From NCBI GenBank assembly GCA_958295665.1, contig OY282559.1:251653461-251717460 (forward strand): a stretch of DNA of 64,000 nt, written 5' to 3'. Positions 38,565 to 48,686 of this stretch are shown here, piece after piece. The notes under the pieces are model-generated. The model was not told the origin of the DNA, searched no databases, and was given only the letters and a program-made list of their open reading frames with translations. Position 1 is the first letter of the stretch. Every line of letters starts with the position of its first letter. A program made the position numbers and the translations under genes. This DNA is from Tipula vernalis. Taxonomy: Eukaryota > Arthropoda > Insecta > Diptera > Tipulidae.

Positions 38565-39260
38565 GAGAGGATATTTTCACTAGTACATCATCATTCGACT
38601 TTCGACTTTCAGCAGATTATCTTTCACCATAGTAAGCAACTTTCTTTTCCACCCAGGCAGATAATTCTTCGTTAAGATCTTGCCTGCTTTATTAAAACTG
38701 ACATAACTAGCATTAATGCTCTTTTTGCCTTTACCGAGTTGAAGAATAGTTTCTTTCTCGAATTTGTTGTAGAATTCCACAGTAATAGGTTTCGGAAAAG
38801 TTTTGGAGTATGCCCTGTGGACATATTTTAGAAATGATGTATCTGCTGCATTAACCCTTCAAGGGTTGACAAATTACAAAATTTCTCCAAAATATTTAAA
38901 CGGTTTTTGCACAGCTGTAGTTGTTTTGATAATTCAGCATTTCCCACTTTAAGAGCAAAAATTTCATAATCATGATTATTAACGTTTTCTTCAATTTTTG
39001 CTAATTGATCGATTTTATTGCTAATGTCGTAAAAGAATCATTGAACGATTATTGTTGTTCTTTTAGTAATTGCAAATAACTGGATTGCTGAAGTTGAATT
39101 TTTTGCAAATCACTTTTTATAGATGTTATAGCCGTAAAAGTAGTACTACTATCCGCTGCAGATTCTTTTAAATTTGTACACAACTAACCATTGCTGCTAG
39201 TTTTGCACACATAACATATGATAAAGGTGTTTGTATTTTTCACATTGGACAGACATAGAC
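38565..39260 (-). pseudogene. ORF1-like protein of element F (FP-type C-terminal domain)
   Basis: The C-terminal part reads KYVHRAYSKTFPKPITVEFY and continues with GKGKKSINASYVSFNKAGKI, LPGWKRKLL and a stop. This resembles the C-terminal domain shared by ORF1 proteins of insect non-LTR elements and FP-type proteins. Upstream, the pieces LCKNRLNILEKFCN and STLEGL suit the coiled coil before it. Near 39240 a C..C....H...C pattern could be the remnant of a PHD-like finger. The frame changes at least once near 38835 and has stops upstream. Confidence 0.55.
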
Positions 39261-39539
39261 ATTAATAAAAAATGTTTTTTTCACTTTGACACAAGAAACT
39301 GTTTTATACAAAATCATCACAACATGATCTGTATTATGATGATGCACTATTAAACATGTGTAGAGATTTAGACAAACCAATAACCATCAGTTAGTCATAC
39401 ATAGTATTAAAAAGAAAATAAAAGAAAATTATTAATTTTAAATTAATTAGCACGGAATTATATTAATAAATGATGATTTCGATTGGAATTGATAAATTTG
39501 GAAATGAACAATGCAGTTTAATTTATTTATTTATTACTT

Positions 39540-39975
39540 GAGTTTTATTGTATTTATTTATGGCTGGCAATAAAGTGGCACACAAATAATTAATATTTGA
39601 GATACAAAAAATTAATAAAGTGGCACAAGTTTATGAGCAACAAAAAAAAAATTTCTTGGCATCATAAAATTAATTTTTTGGAACAAAATATAATAATTTG
39701 GTAACATTTATTATTTTTTGGCAATATTTGAAGGGAACACAAAAAACTATTTTTGGGCATCGAATTAAAGGTTTTGAGAGTCAACCATTAGAAACAAAAA
39801 TAATAAATAGGTATCAAATAAAATATTTGGCTGATTACAAATGTCTATACAAAAAATGTTCTTTAAGGAACCAAATAAAATAAAGCGGGGACAAAAATTA
39901 TCATCAAAATTAATTAATTGCCAACAAATTAATATAGGGCAAATTTATGGGCATACAATTTTTTTTTAATTTTTT
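39540..39975 (+). repeat. AT-rich irregular tandem repeat, left block
   Basis: Motifs such as ttggcaacaaa, ttttttggaacaaaata and gggcataca recur at short intervals. Similar motifs in reverse complement occupy 42780-43170, so the two blocks may be the arms of one larger inverted structure. Confidence 0.5.
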
Positions 39976-40708
39976 TTTTGTAAAGAAAATTTTACGAGGT
40001 TTTCGAAAAAATTAAGTAATGTTATATAAAATTGGTTATTTTAAATTTTCGAATCTCTTTCTTCATTTTGTTACTGAAATGAAACTTTTCTAAATGTGCT
40101 ATGAAATTTTAGGTTTGCTTTATTTGTTAGACTGGAGTAATTCCTACTTTTATTTTCTTTTTACAGTGAAAATATCATTTTTTGTTCGGTGGCAAATGAT
40201 TAGCATCCAATTAATATTATTCTTTAAAGTTGACATTAAACATACATTTAAAAGTCTTTAGCTGTGAATTTGTCATACTTGTAGTCTTACTTTGGGAATT
40301 TTTCAACAACAATGCCGTGTATTTTCATTCCGTAATGAATAGTTTCAAACCAACTTTTTTTTGGTATATAATTATTCTAGAAATAATTTTGAATTTTTTT
40401 TTTTGTTTTTTTATTTAATTTTTAATGTCAACTGATAAAAGTAAAAGAAATTTTTTTTCGGTTTTTATTTTGCGCGTAATTTGCATTTTTATTTTTATAC
40501 CAATAACTGTTCAAGTGACCAAAGTGAGGCGGCATTTGATTCTTGAGTTTAGTTGTTATTATTACCCTTTGAACAAAGCGGCTCGTTAACAATATAAAAT
40601 TATGTTTGTTCTTTGTAGTTTATTTGCGATTTTCATCAACAAAGGGTATTGCCAAATAGGTAGGCGCATGCCAAAAGACTTCAGGTTTCTCGACACGCAT
40701 TCTACACT

Positions 40709-40821
40709 TAGGCCCTTCTCCAATTACTTACTTGTTTGGTGGAATCTAACATATTCAATGTAATTTCTTATGTGTTAAGTTAGGTTCCACCAAATAAGTA
40801 AATGATTGGAAAAGGGCCTTA
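40709..40821. mobile_element. Palindromic MITE 1 (113 bp)
   Basis: The left half taggcccttctcc...ggtggaa and the right half ttccacc...ggaaaagggcctta are inverted copies over almost their whole length. No coding capacity. It shares the TA at its right end with the next palindrome. Confidence 0.75.
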
Positions 40822-40930
40822 GGCCTTTCCCGAAAGTTATACTTATTTGTGAAACCTAACTTATTACATAGGAAATTACATTGAACAAGTTAGGTTCCAC
40901 AAATAAGTATAGCTTTCGGAAGGGGACTAA
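40820..40930. mobile_element. Palindromic MITE 2 (about 111 bp)
   Basis: taggcctttcccgaaag at the left is mirrored by ctttcggaaggggacta at the right, with acttatttgtg and aacctaac inside each arm. It belongs to the same family as MITE 1 and lies head to tail with it. Confidence 0.75.
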
Positions 40931-41328
40931 AGTACTTTTCATACCAGGCGCCTCGGCTTTGAGCTTCGTGAATACAATTTTTTATTTCGTTTTTTAATTA
41001 TGTAAATTAGTTTTATTCGATTGATACCGTTTAATTTTATTGTAATAAATTCAATTTGTTGAAAAATAATTTATTTTTAAGTGAAAATTTAAAAAAAAAA
41101 CATCATATAATGCAGTGAAGTTATCTACAAAGCCAAGGCAATGCGTTCCACACTCGATTGCGAGATTTTAAAGTAGTACAAAGTAATTCACGTGTAAAAT
41201 AGACCTAAATAAAATATTTGATAGCAACCGTATGTTCAAAGCTAACGCCACCGGTATGAAAGGGTCTCAGCTTCGCATTTGTGGTAACTAAATATTTCGA
41301 GGCGAGGCGCCTGGTATGAAAAGTACTT
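40930..41328. mobile_element. MITE 3 with perfect 26-bp TIRs (399 bp)
   Basis: The 26 bases at 40930-40955 (starting aagtacttttcatacc) are exactly complementary in reverse to 41303-41328. TAA can be read at both edges, so the duplication is TA or TAA. Fragments of the MITE 1/2 family lie directly on both sides, so MITE 3 may have inserted into a member of that family. Confidence 0.8.
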
Positions 41329-41385
41329 AAGGCTGTTTTCGAAATGAATACTTATTTGTGGAACCTAACTTATTCCAATAAGTAT
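41329..41385. mobile_element. Half copy of the MITE 1/2 family
   Basis: aaggctgttttcgaaatgaa is followed by acttatttgtggaacctaac, the arm sequence of MITE 2. The second arm is missing. Another diverged arm starts near 42204 (aggctgttttcc). Confidence 0.55.
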
Positions 41386-41499
41386 CTTATCGAGGTCTCT
41401 CCGATATAATAAAAAAAACGCACGGTATGTGTTCGCTAATTTAAAACTAGATGTATTTTAATTTCAGCGGCGCTTCGAACGGCGTCTATGTGTTTGGGG

Positions 41500-42107
41500 C
41501 ATTAAGTGTGAAACACACCCTGCAGCGGCAGCGAGCAGCAAATTTAAAAATATGTTGATTTGCTTATGTATTCATAGATAGTCGTATGTTAAGCAAAAGT
41601 ATAAGCAATTTTTATAAAAACATTTAAATTTTTGATAATTTTAATAGATAAATGTTGATTAAAAGAAAATCTATCACAAGTGGAATATGTGAGACATGTC
41701 GCGCTGCTCTTGGTGTATATAACAGCAAAATTCGAAAATGCATTTTGAGAGATAATTAAAAAAAAAATACAAAATAATTTTCTAAAATACATTCATATTT
41801 ATCGTAATTATGAATTATTTTTTATTTTTATTTGTATTTACAACCATTTATTCAAAAAAAAAAATAAAAATTAACACAACAACATCTAAATTAAGGCTGA
41901 AACACACCAAGAGCAGCGCGACATGTCCCACATATTCCACTTGTGATAGATTTTCTTTTAATCACATTTATCTATTAAAATTATCAAAAATTTAAATGTT
42001 TTTATAAAAATTGCTTATACTTTTGCTTAACATACGACATCTACGTATATTCAAATTTGCTGCGCGCTGCCGCTACTCGGTGTGTTTTACGCTTTAGCTT
42101 GAAGATA
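41500..42107. mobile_element. Head-to-head pair of MITEs with AAACACACC termini
   Basis: 41507-41723 and 41898-42105 are inverted copies separated by about 174 bp. Each unit has its own inverted termini containing aaacacacc followed by cagcg-rich sequence. So this looks like two copies of a roughly 210-bp element in opposite orientation rather than one foldback. The left copy looks truncated at its inner end. Both share gcgacatgtc-like and ccacttgtgatagat interiors. Confidence 0.7.
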
Positions 42108-42378
42108 TCTCATTCGTTCTTAAATGGACAGATAAGTTTAATGATCGAAAATTGGCATGAAATTATTCAGGATGTATTTCCGAAAACGGATAAGATATAA
42201 CATTGAGGCTGTTTTCCAAACGTGACTTATTTGATATTAATTGACTTATTTGCCGCTATTTTAAATAAGTAAATAAATTCATTCCAATCGATTTAGCTTA
42301 TACCCCAAACAGATTAATGGCGCTCTACGCCTGACTTCGCTTCTCTTCATCTTTATTTTTTTTCAACCACATAAGTGG

Positions 42379-42527
42379 CTTTCACACGCATCTCAATCCA
42401 ATTCCGAACCTAATCCGAAAAATGGTCGTGTGAAATGTGCAAATCTAATGCCGAAGTGGATTATCAAATACACTTTATAATTCGGTATTATGTAATCCAC
42501 TGCGGTACTGAATTACCGTGTGAAAAG
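42379..42527. mobile_element. Small MITE with CTTTCACACG termini
   Basis: ctttcacacg at 42379-42388 is mirrored by cgtgtgaaaag at 42517-42527, with further weak inverted similarity inside (aattccg and cggta). It is non-coding. Confidence 0.55.
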
Positions 42528-42779
42528 AATGACAGATATTAATCTAAAAACTGAATAGATGTTTTTAGAATTTTAATTAATATCTTAATTAATATTTTTT
42601 TAGTTGAATTTGATACGTTTATCGAAAATTATTTATTTTTGTTTAATTAAATTCATATTTTAAAAATGTGTAATTGATTTTTAACAAATACATTTTTGAC
42701 AACCAATTTGTAACATTCGAAATGAAACTAGTTGCGCTTCAGTCGAAAAGAGCCTAAGCCCATTAGAATAAAAAATACA

Positions 42780-43170
42780 GAAAATTAAATTTTGTGTTTT
42801 TTTATTGTCGGCAAAATTTTTTGTTTGATGCTGAAATATATTTTTTTGTATAACCTTAATAATTTAACCACATATTATATTTGCTGCTAATTTCTAATTT
42901 TTGATGCTACTCTTTGTCGCTAAACTATTTTTTTTGACGCTGAAAATTATTTGTTTGTATGTTCATTGTTTTGTTCCAAAATATTATATTTGTTGCCAAT
43001 TTATTAATTTTGATGCCAATGTTTGTCGTCACAGTATTTAATTATGTCCTTCAAAAATATTAGTTTGTTTTTTCATATATTGTTCCAAAATATTATTTGT
43101 GATGCCAATTTATTATTTTTGATGCTAATGTTTGTCGCCAAAATTTTTTTCTTGTATGCCCGTTTAAATT
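42780..43170 (-). repeat. AT-rich irregular tandem repeat, right block (inverted)
   Basis: tgatgccaattta, tgtttgtcgcc and ttgttccaaaatatta recur at intervals of about 35-80 bp. In reverse complement they resemble the units at 39540-39975. Confidence 0.5.
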
Positions 43171-43812
43171 GTCCCTTTATTTATTATCACAACGAATGCA
43201 AAAACAGGAGAGGCTTGCTACTTGAAAGTACAAATTAGTAAATAACAGTCATAACTTATTTAAAAATACTATTTTTTCAAAAGTCAGGAGTCAAAGGGTT
43301 AAATTAATGTGACATTATTTCACAAAACATTAATTCCTTTTTATTTGACTTACTACACCAATAATTCTAGTGCGTTTGTCATTCGGCTTCGATGGGTTTA
43401 GCTGTCAAAATTTTTGGAGGAAAAGGTCGGTGTGGTATTTGAGGAAAATAGTAAATAGTTGCTCGCAACATCGCTAGTACGACTGATAAATACCTAAATG
43501 TTTATTTCTTAAGTAATTCATAACCTACAAATTTATTTCATTTTTGAATCAAACAGATTAGTAATTTTAATTAAACAAATAATAATATTTCATTATAAAA
43601 TCGCTCAACATCTAACTCTCACCACATAAATTTAAATATGATAAAGGTGCTGTTCATTAATCAAGGACGCAAACCTAAGTACATATTTATAAGTATTTGC
43701 TATGGTCGACTGGAAAGCAACTGTTACCTTTGCTATTGTATTAATGATTTTTAATTAGAAATTATCGTTTTAAGAAACAAATGTTGTAAATTATAAATTA
43801 TTAGAACAAATA
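43171..43812. other. Non-coding spacer
   Basis: No gene or clear repeat is visible. Confidence 0.5.
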
Positions 43813-44904
43813 CATTAGTTCGCAAAATTAACTTTTAAATGACAAAATGTTTATTAATTCTAATTGCATATGTTGCCATAGTGGGCATAGAAGCAAAAGG
43901 TTATTAGATAATTTTTATATCGCTGCATTCTTTTGTTTCTAGAAGTTCTGTTTTTCAATAATATAACATAAATAAAAAAATATCATATTATTAATGTTAA
44001 TTTTTCATACTCTTAATAAACTATTCTACTCAATTTTATTTTACCGAACTGTTTAGTTGATAATGGAACGAACGACAAGAAATTTCTGCCGCGAATAATT
44101 TTTAAAAGCGGTTATTCTGGCTGAAGAAGGATGGCCCCATCGTGCTATTGCTGTAAGACTAAACGGCTACTCAGAATTGTTTTATCCAAATCATTACATA
44201 AAGAGAACGATTCACAACTGCCGGAAAGATGCAAATGCAACTTAGGGGCGTCCTCAATGTTCAAGCAAGCACAGATACAATAAGGAGATGCCTCGTAAAG
44301 CATAACTTGTATCCTAAATTACTTACAGTGCAATTTTCGTGAAACGTCGTTATTCTGTGGACATGCATTAACATTTCCACGGAGCTTCATATAGTAACTG
44401 GCGGCTCTTTAAACATATCGTGGTACGTTACCGATATATTTGAATTATAAGAGGTACCGATTGTATCACTTATTGGCAGTAATTTTTTTCTGACGTATGA
44501 CAATGCAAAATCTCCTGTTGCTTGCATCATGGGGAAATATTTAGAAGAGATTGATATTCACGCTCTGACGTGATCATTCCGCAGCATATACCTTAACTCT
44601 ATCGGGCACCTGTGGGACATACTTCAACGACAACTAAACGCCATTTCGTGGTGCAAATTAGACGTTTAGTTTCGAGCTTGCGCCTTCACTGTGAAGCTGT
44701 ATGACTATCGATAATTAGAAAATGTTACTGTTATTATTTATTTAAACGATCCGTTTTTTTCTAACTAAGGCTGCTTCTTTAAAAATGGGCCAAAACAATT
44801 TTTTTTTCTGCAACGTATCGTATTCGTATCAGAATGGAATATTTCTTCATATTTTAAAAGGTATAGTGAAAACAACTTTGGTGCGTTAATTTTGCGGACT
44901 AGTG
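43813..44904 (+). mobile_element. Degraded Tc1-type DNA transposon with both TIRs
   Basis: cattagttcgcaaaattaac at 43813-43832 matches, with two differences, the reverse complement of 44885-44904. TA precedes the left end; the right flank is aa, so the TA duplication is not conserved. At about 1.1 kb the length is a little short for a Tc1 element (typically about 1.3-1.7 kb), and a broken transposase gene lies between the ends. Confidence 0.75.
44063..44690 (+). pseudogene. Tc1-like transposase, broken
   Basis: The N-terminal part reads AVILAEEGWPHRAIAVRLNG (about 44112-44171), the first helix-turn-helix of Tc1 proteins. GRPQCSS follows at the place of the linker GRP motif. About 44490-44640 gives YDNAKSPVACIMGKYLEEID and, a little further, LNSIGHLWDIL. 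In the family these read DNA.PH and LNPIEHLWD and contain the second and third acidic catalytic residues; here the proline and glutamate of the last motif have become serine and glycine. Stops and frameshifts separate the parts. Confidence 0.75.
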
Positions 44905-45873
44905 AATTTAAATGCTGACACAAAACGCTAAAATTAAAATGTTTCATCGTTTGAACTTTCTTCTAGTCGTTGCTTTCGTTATTTATTCCTCTAGATTAGA
45001 AATCCATAAGTATAGGTCTATTCTTTAGTTAGTAAACAGTAAGCGCCTACTATCAGAAAAGAATTTAATATTTAGATAAACAAGTATACACACATAAATA
45101 TTAATTATAAAATTGATTATATAATAAATATCCTTTTCATCTTTAATTTTACAAAGAGAATTGTATATAATCATAGTATAGTGACAACAACAACAACAAC
45201 AACTATAAAAATCAAAAATTTATAAAATATTTATTTTGTCCTTCTTACATTGATGAATAAAACAATTTTTTTTTGTTTCAAAGATCTCATTAAAACTTTA
45301 AATCTTAATTTATTTTATTTTACAAAGGCTTTTTCTCAACAAGAGAGAGAGAACGAGAAAATATAGTAATGAAAAAGGATTTTCCGCTTTTTATATGTAG
45401 GATAGAAATTTTTTATTATTTATTTTTGAAATCTAATATTATTATGTAATTTTTAGAAATCATAATTATCCTTCATCATAATTTAAACATTAAACACAGA
45501 AAAAACAGGAAAATTAAGAAAGAGAGAACAGAATAATCCTTAATATTTAAAAATACAAATTTAATTTTAATTTTTTTTTTTTTTGTTAATTTAACCCATA
45601 AATATAAAGGAATAATTTATAATCTCATTCGTTTCAAATTCTAATGGCTTCTATTCCGAAGTTGGTTCTAATAAATATCCGTTTTATTTTCATCATAAGC
45701 ATAACCAACAAAATTAATTAATTTTTAATGATAAAAGAAATTTTAAAAAAATGTTTAATTTGATTTTTTAAAGATTTGTGTGAAATAATATTTTTTTTTT
45801 TTGGTTTACTTCCTTACGACCATATTTTGGTCCGGGTGTTTTTGGTCTTGTTATAAAAGGGTAGTTATTTGTA

Positions 45874-45877
<4 letters not shown>
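44905..45877. other. AT-rich spacer
   Basis: A short (CAA)n run lies at about 45184-45202. Nothing else is recognised. Confidence 0.5.

Positions 45878-45927
<50 letters not shown>
45878..45927. repeat. (TG)n microsatellite
   Basis: About 50 bp of pure TG. Confidence 0.95.
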
Positions 45928-45928
<1 letters not shown>

Positions 45929-46444
45929 ATGTGGGTTTATGTTGGCATGTAATTTAATTTGCTATGTATAATTTCACAGTTTAAACATTTTTATGTAATT
46001 TAATTTAATTCCAGGTAAAAATTATGTTGATGGATATATGCACACAGAAGAAGGGACGGAGACAAAAAATATGTTCAGGTAAATTTTCTGATGTAAATAA
46101 TAAGTTAAATATGTAATTTTGGTCTGGGTTTCGTACGTGTATAATTATTGGAAACCAAGTGTGAAATATTTAAGGAATTGGTGAAAATATCATTGAAAAT
46201 AGTGTGAAGAATTATTTAGGATATAAAATAAATATTAATGGATCTCTCTATCTAAACCGTATAAGACAAGGGGTGCGACGTAATTATTAAAAAGTAATAA
46301 AAATATATTATTGGAGATGGAAATTTATTACAAAATGCAGGCAGTACTTGTAATTCTAAAGCGTGATGCCGAAACATGGTATAATCGTGCCGAAAGTCAT
46401 TCAGAAAACAACTCGAATGAAAAAAAATTTCCGCTTGCTAGCTT
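45928..46444. other. Non-coding spacer
   Basis: AT-rich. No feature recognised. Confidence 0.5.
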
Positions 46445-47400
46445 GCTTATATCAAAGCCTCCTTAATAAATAAAGCCCTCGATATTGAGATGATAGTTAT
46501 TTTAAAAGTTTTATTGAAAGTAGCAAAAAATCCAAAAATGAAATGTTTATTTCATACATTTTGTAAAGAGGGACATGACCTCTCTGTTTATATAAAATAC
46601 AATATATGAATGAAAAGTGACTCGAAATTATTTTTTTTTTTATCAGTTGAACCTATAAACATTCATTTTTACCTAACTTTAAGGATTACCTCGTGAGGTT
46701 TGACAGAAGAGATGGCATGACATTTACAAAACTAAAATTTAACAAAAAAATACAGAAACACAAGGTCAAAACACGTAATGTGATGTTGGATGTAAGAGGT
46801 CGACGTTTTACTAGGGTTTTTCTATCCAGCTCCTAAATCAATAAATCACATTTTTTTGGTTATTTCAGTGATTGATTGGTTAAGGAGCAGCACGGACACG
46901 GATATAAATAAATATCTAGAATAAAAAATCAACCAAGTGTGATTTACGTGGTTAAAAGCTCAAAAGTAAATACTCTAGGGTAAAAAATCGACTGCGTGAA
47001 ATTATAACCAAAAACAAATAACACGGAAAGTTTTCAGAAAGGGTTTTAAATTATTATCACGATGTTTCCTAAACAATAATTCCTATCTACTTGACCTTCA
47101 GCAATAATTTTTATTTGTTTGTCCTATCATGTTTTGTTTGCTGTGGTATCATGATTGTGCTACATGTATTTGTTTCACGTTTAAGTAAGTTGACCTTTTC
47201 TATTCTTTTTGTTTTATGATTATGTTTTATTTTTTAATTAGTTTTGTAAACATAGTGCTATTTCCTATTTTGTAAGCGTGCCTCCTTTTTATATTTTGCT
47301 TTTCTATTATTTTAATCCGTAAGTTGGAAACGTCACAAAAAAATCTTTCAAGTCAATCTTAATTTAAAAATTATTTCGAGTGCTTCATTCAACAAGTAAC
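46445..47400. mobile_element. Second, diverged copy of the 16-18 kb foldback family
   Basis: tcaaagcctccttaataaat (46450) and the following 270 bp align with the left arm at 16261-16800, without the insertion found there. The other end (about 47050-47400: ccgtaagttggaaacgtcac, then tttcgagtgcttcatt) resembles the right arm. The copy is diverged, lacks its outermost right end, and has a different centre (about 46730-47050). Confidence 0.65.
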
Positions 47401-48686
47401 AAGATATGCTAGAACTATTAGAAATTATTCTCTATGCTTTCGTGTGATGTCAATGGACGACACTGCTAAATGAGAATAAAAACTGAATAAAGGAACAAAC
47501 GTCAAGTCAAAATGATTATTCAGACTATGTGAAAATTTCCAAGTACTTAGACACATTTCTTTTTATTTTGGATGCAGAAGTAACAATATAAAAATTGAAC
47601 ACATTTTCACACTAAAATAAGATTTTTTCGGTTCCCAATAAGAAAACGAAAAACTTATGTTCTTGATAAGATAAACTTAATTTGAATAATTCGTACATAT
47701 ATTCGTTATATTTTAAAGAAACGGATTTTGATAACATCAGAAATCAATTACTGGATATTTCTATCGACAAAAGAAGGCTAAGTCCATATACAATTCTGTC
47801 ATCGAAGCTTCCAAAAAAGGATACAAATGAAATATGCCAATGAATTTTTCTATATTTTACTAAAAAAAATTTAGTTATTGATTAGTAAAATTTTTAATAG
47901 CGTATACAGCAATATGAAAATTTTATTAATCTAAAACTAATCAGAAATATGTACATTGATACTCAATAATGACATTTAAATAATTATAGTTATTTTTAAT
48001 GACAATTTGTATAGTTTCAAATCGTCCACCATAAATTTTCCAACAAAATAATAAATATGAAGTCTTTATTAAACACGTGTGTTTTTTTTAATGTAAATTT
48101 ATTTCTTTTCGTTGTTGTTCACTTCAGCTGTTTTTTCTTCATACTAGATTCTGTTTTTTTAATTTTGTACATGTTCGTTATAAATTTTGACAATACAGGA
48201 ATACAAAAAAGTTCATGCTAAAACATGAACGTAAACTAATACAGGAGTAAGGTGAAGTTATTAACAATTGACAAAGAATTTTATAAATTCAAATACAAAT
48301 TCAAATATAATTTATGTTATTAATAATAGTTGTTGATGAAGATCCAACATTTCGGGGCCCATGATAACTCGGAAGTTATTATAGTATGAACAACGTTTGA
48401 TCTTTTGTGTAGATTGAGTCTTCCTTGTGGTTACTAACAAATGGTTGATTTCTCATGGTTCACTTCTACCTGGATCATTTTTTCAACTATATTTAAAGAA
48501 AATAAGAATAATGTGAATTTAGATTTGGATTGCTTGGCATTTACTCCATAAGCAATCCTAATGGTGGTTATACCGCCACGACTCGGTTCAGGATACGGAT
48601 GATGGTATGGTTGGTTGGTTTGCTGAAAGTGAAGGTTTGCTTTAATTTTTAAAAATTGTATTGTTTGTATATTGTGCTTCTATCGA
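47401..48686. other. Non-coding stretch beyond the BEL element
   Basis: On the minus strand this follows the BEL/Pao coding region, where a 3' LTR would lie. A purine/GC patch (gggcccc, near 48356) precedes tgttgg on the minus strand and could be an LTR edge. No matching copy exists upstream of the gag, so I do not annotate an LTR. Confidence 0.4.

Larger units (their letters stand above)
37915..39260 (-). mobile_element. Element F: internally deleted CR1-like non-LTR retrotransposon
   Basis: On the minus strand three parts follow in the correct order: an ORF1-like protein (about 39250-38565), the start of an endonuclease (about 38505-38390) and the C-terminal part of a reverse transcriptase polyprotein (about 38200-37915). 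Most of the endonuclease and the whole RT palm are missing between the last two. A single internal deletion after insertion would explain the layout. No tail or target duplication was found. Confidence 0.65.

Noticed and set aside
48180..48360. 3' LTR of the BEL element
   Set aside because: A plausible TGTTGG edge after a GC patch exists, but no second copy upstream of gag confirms it.
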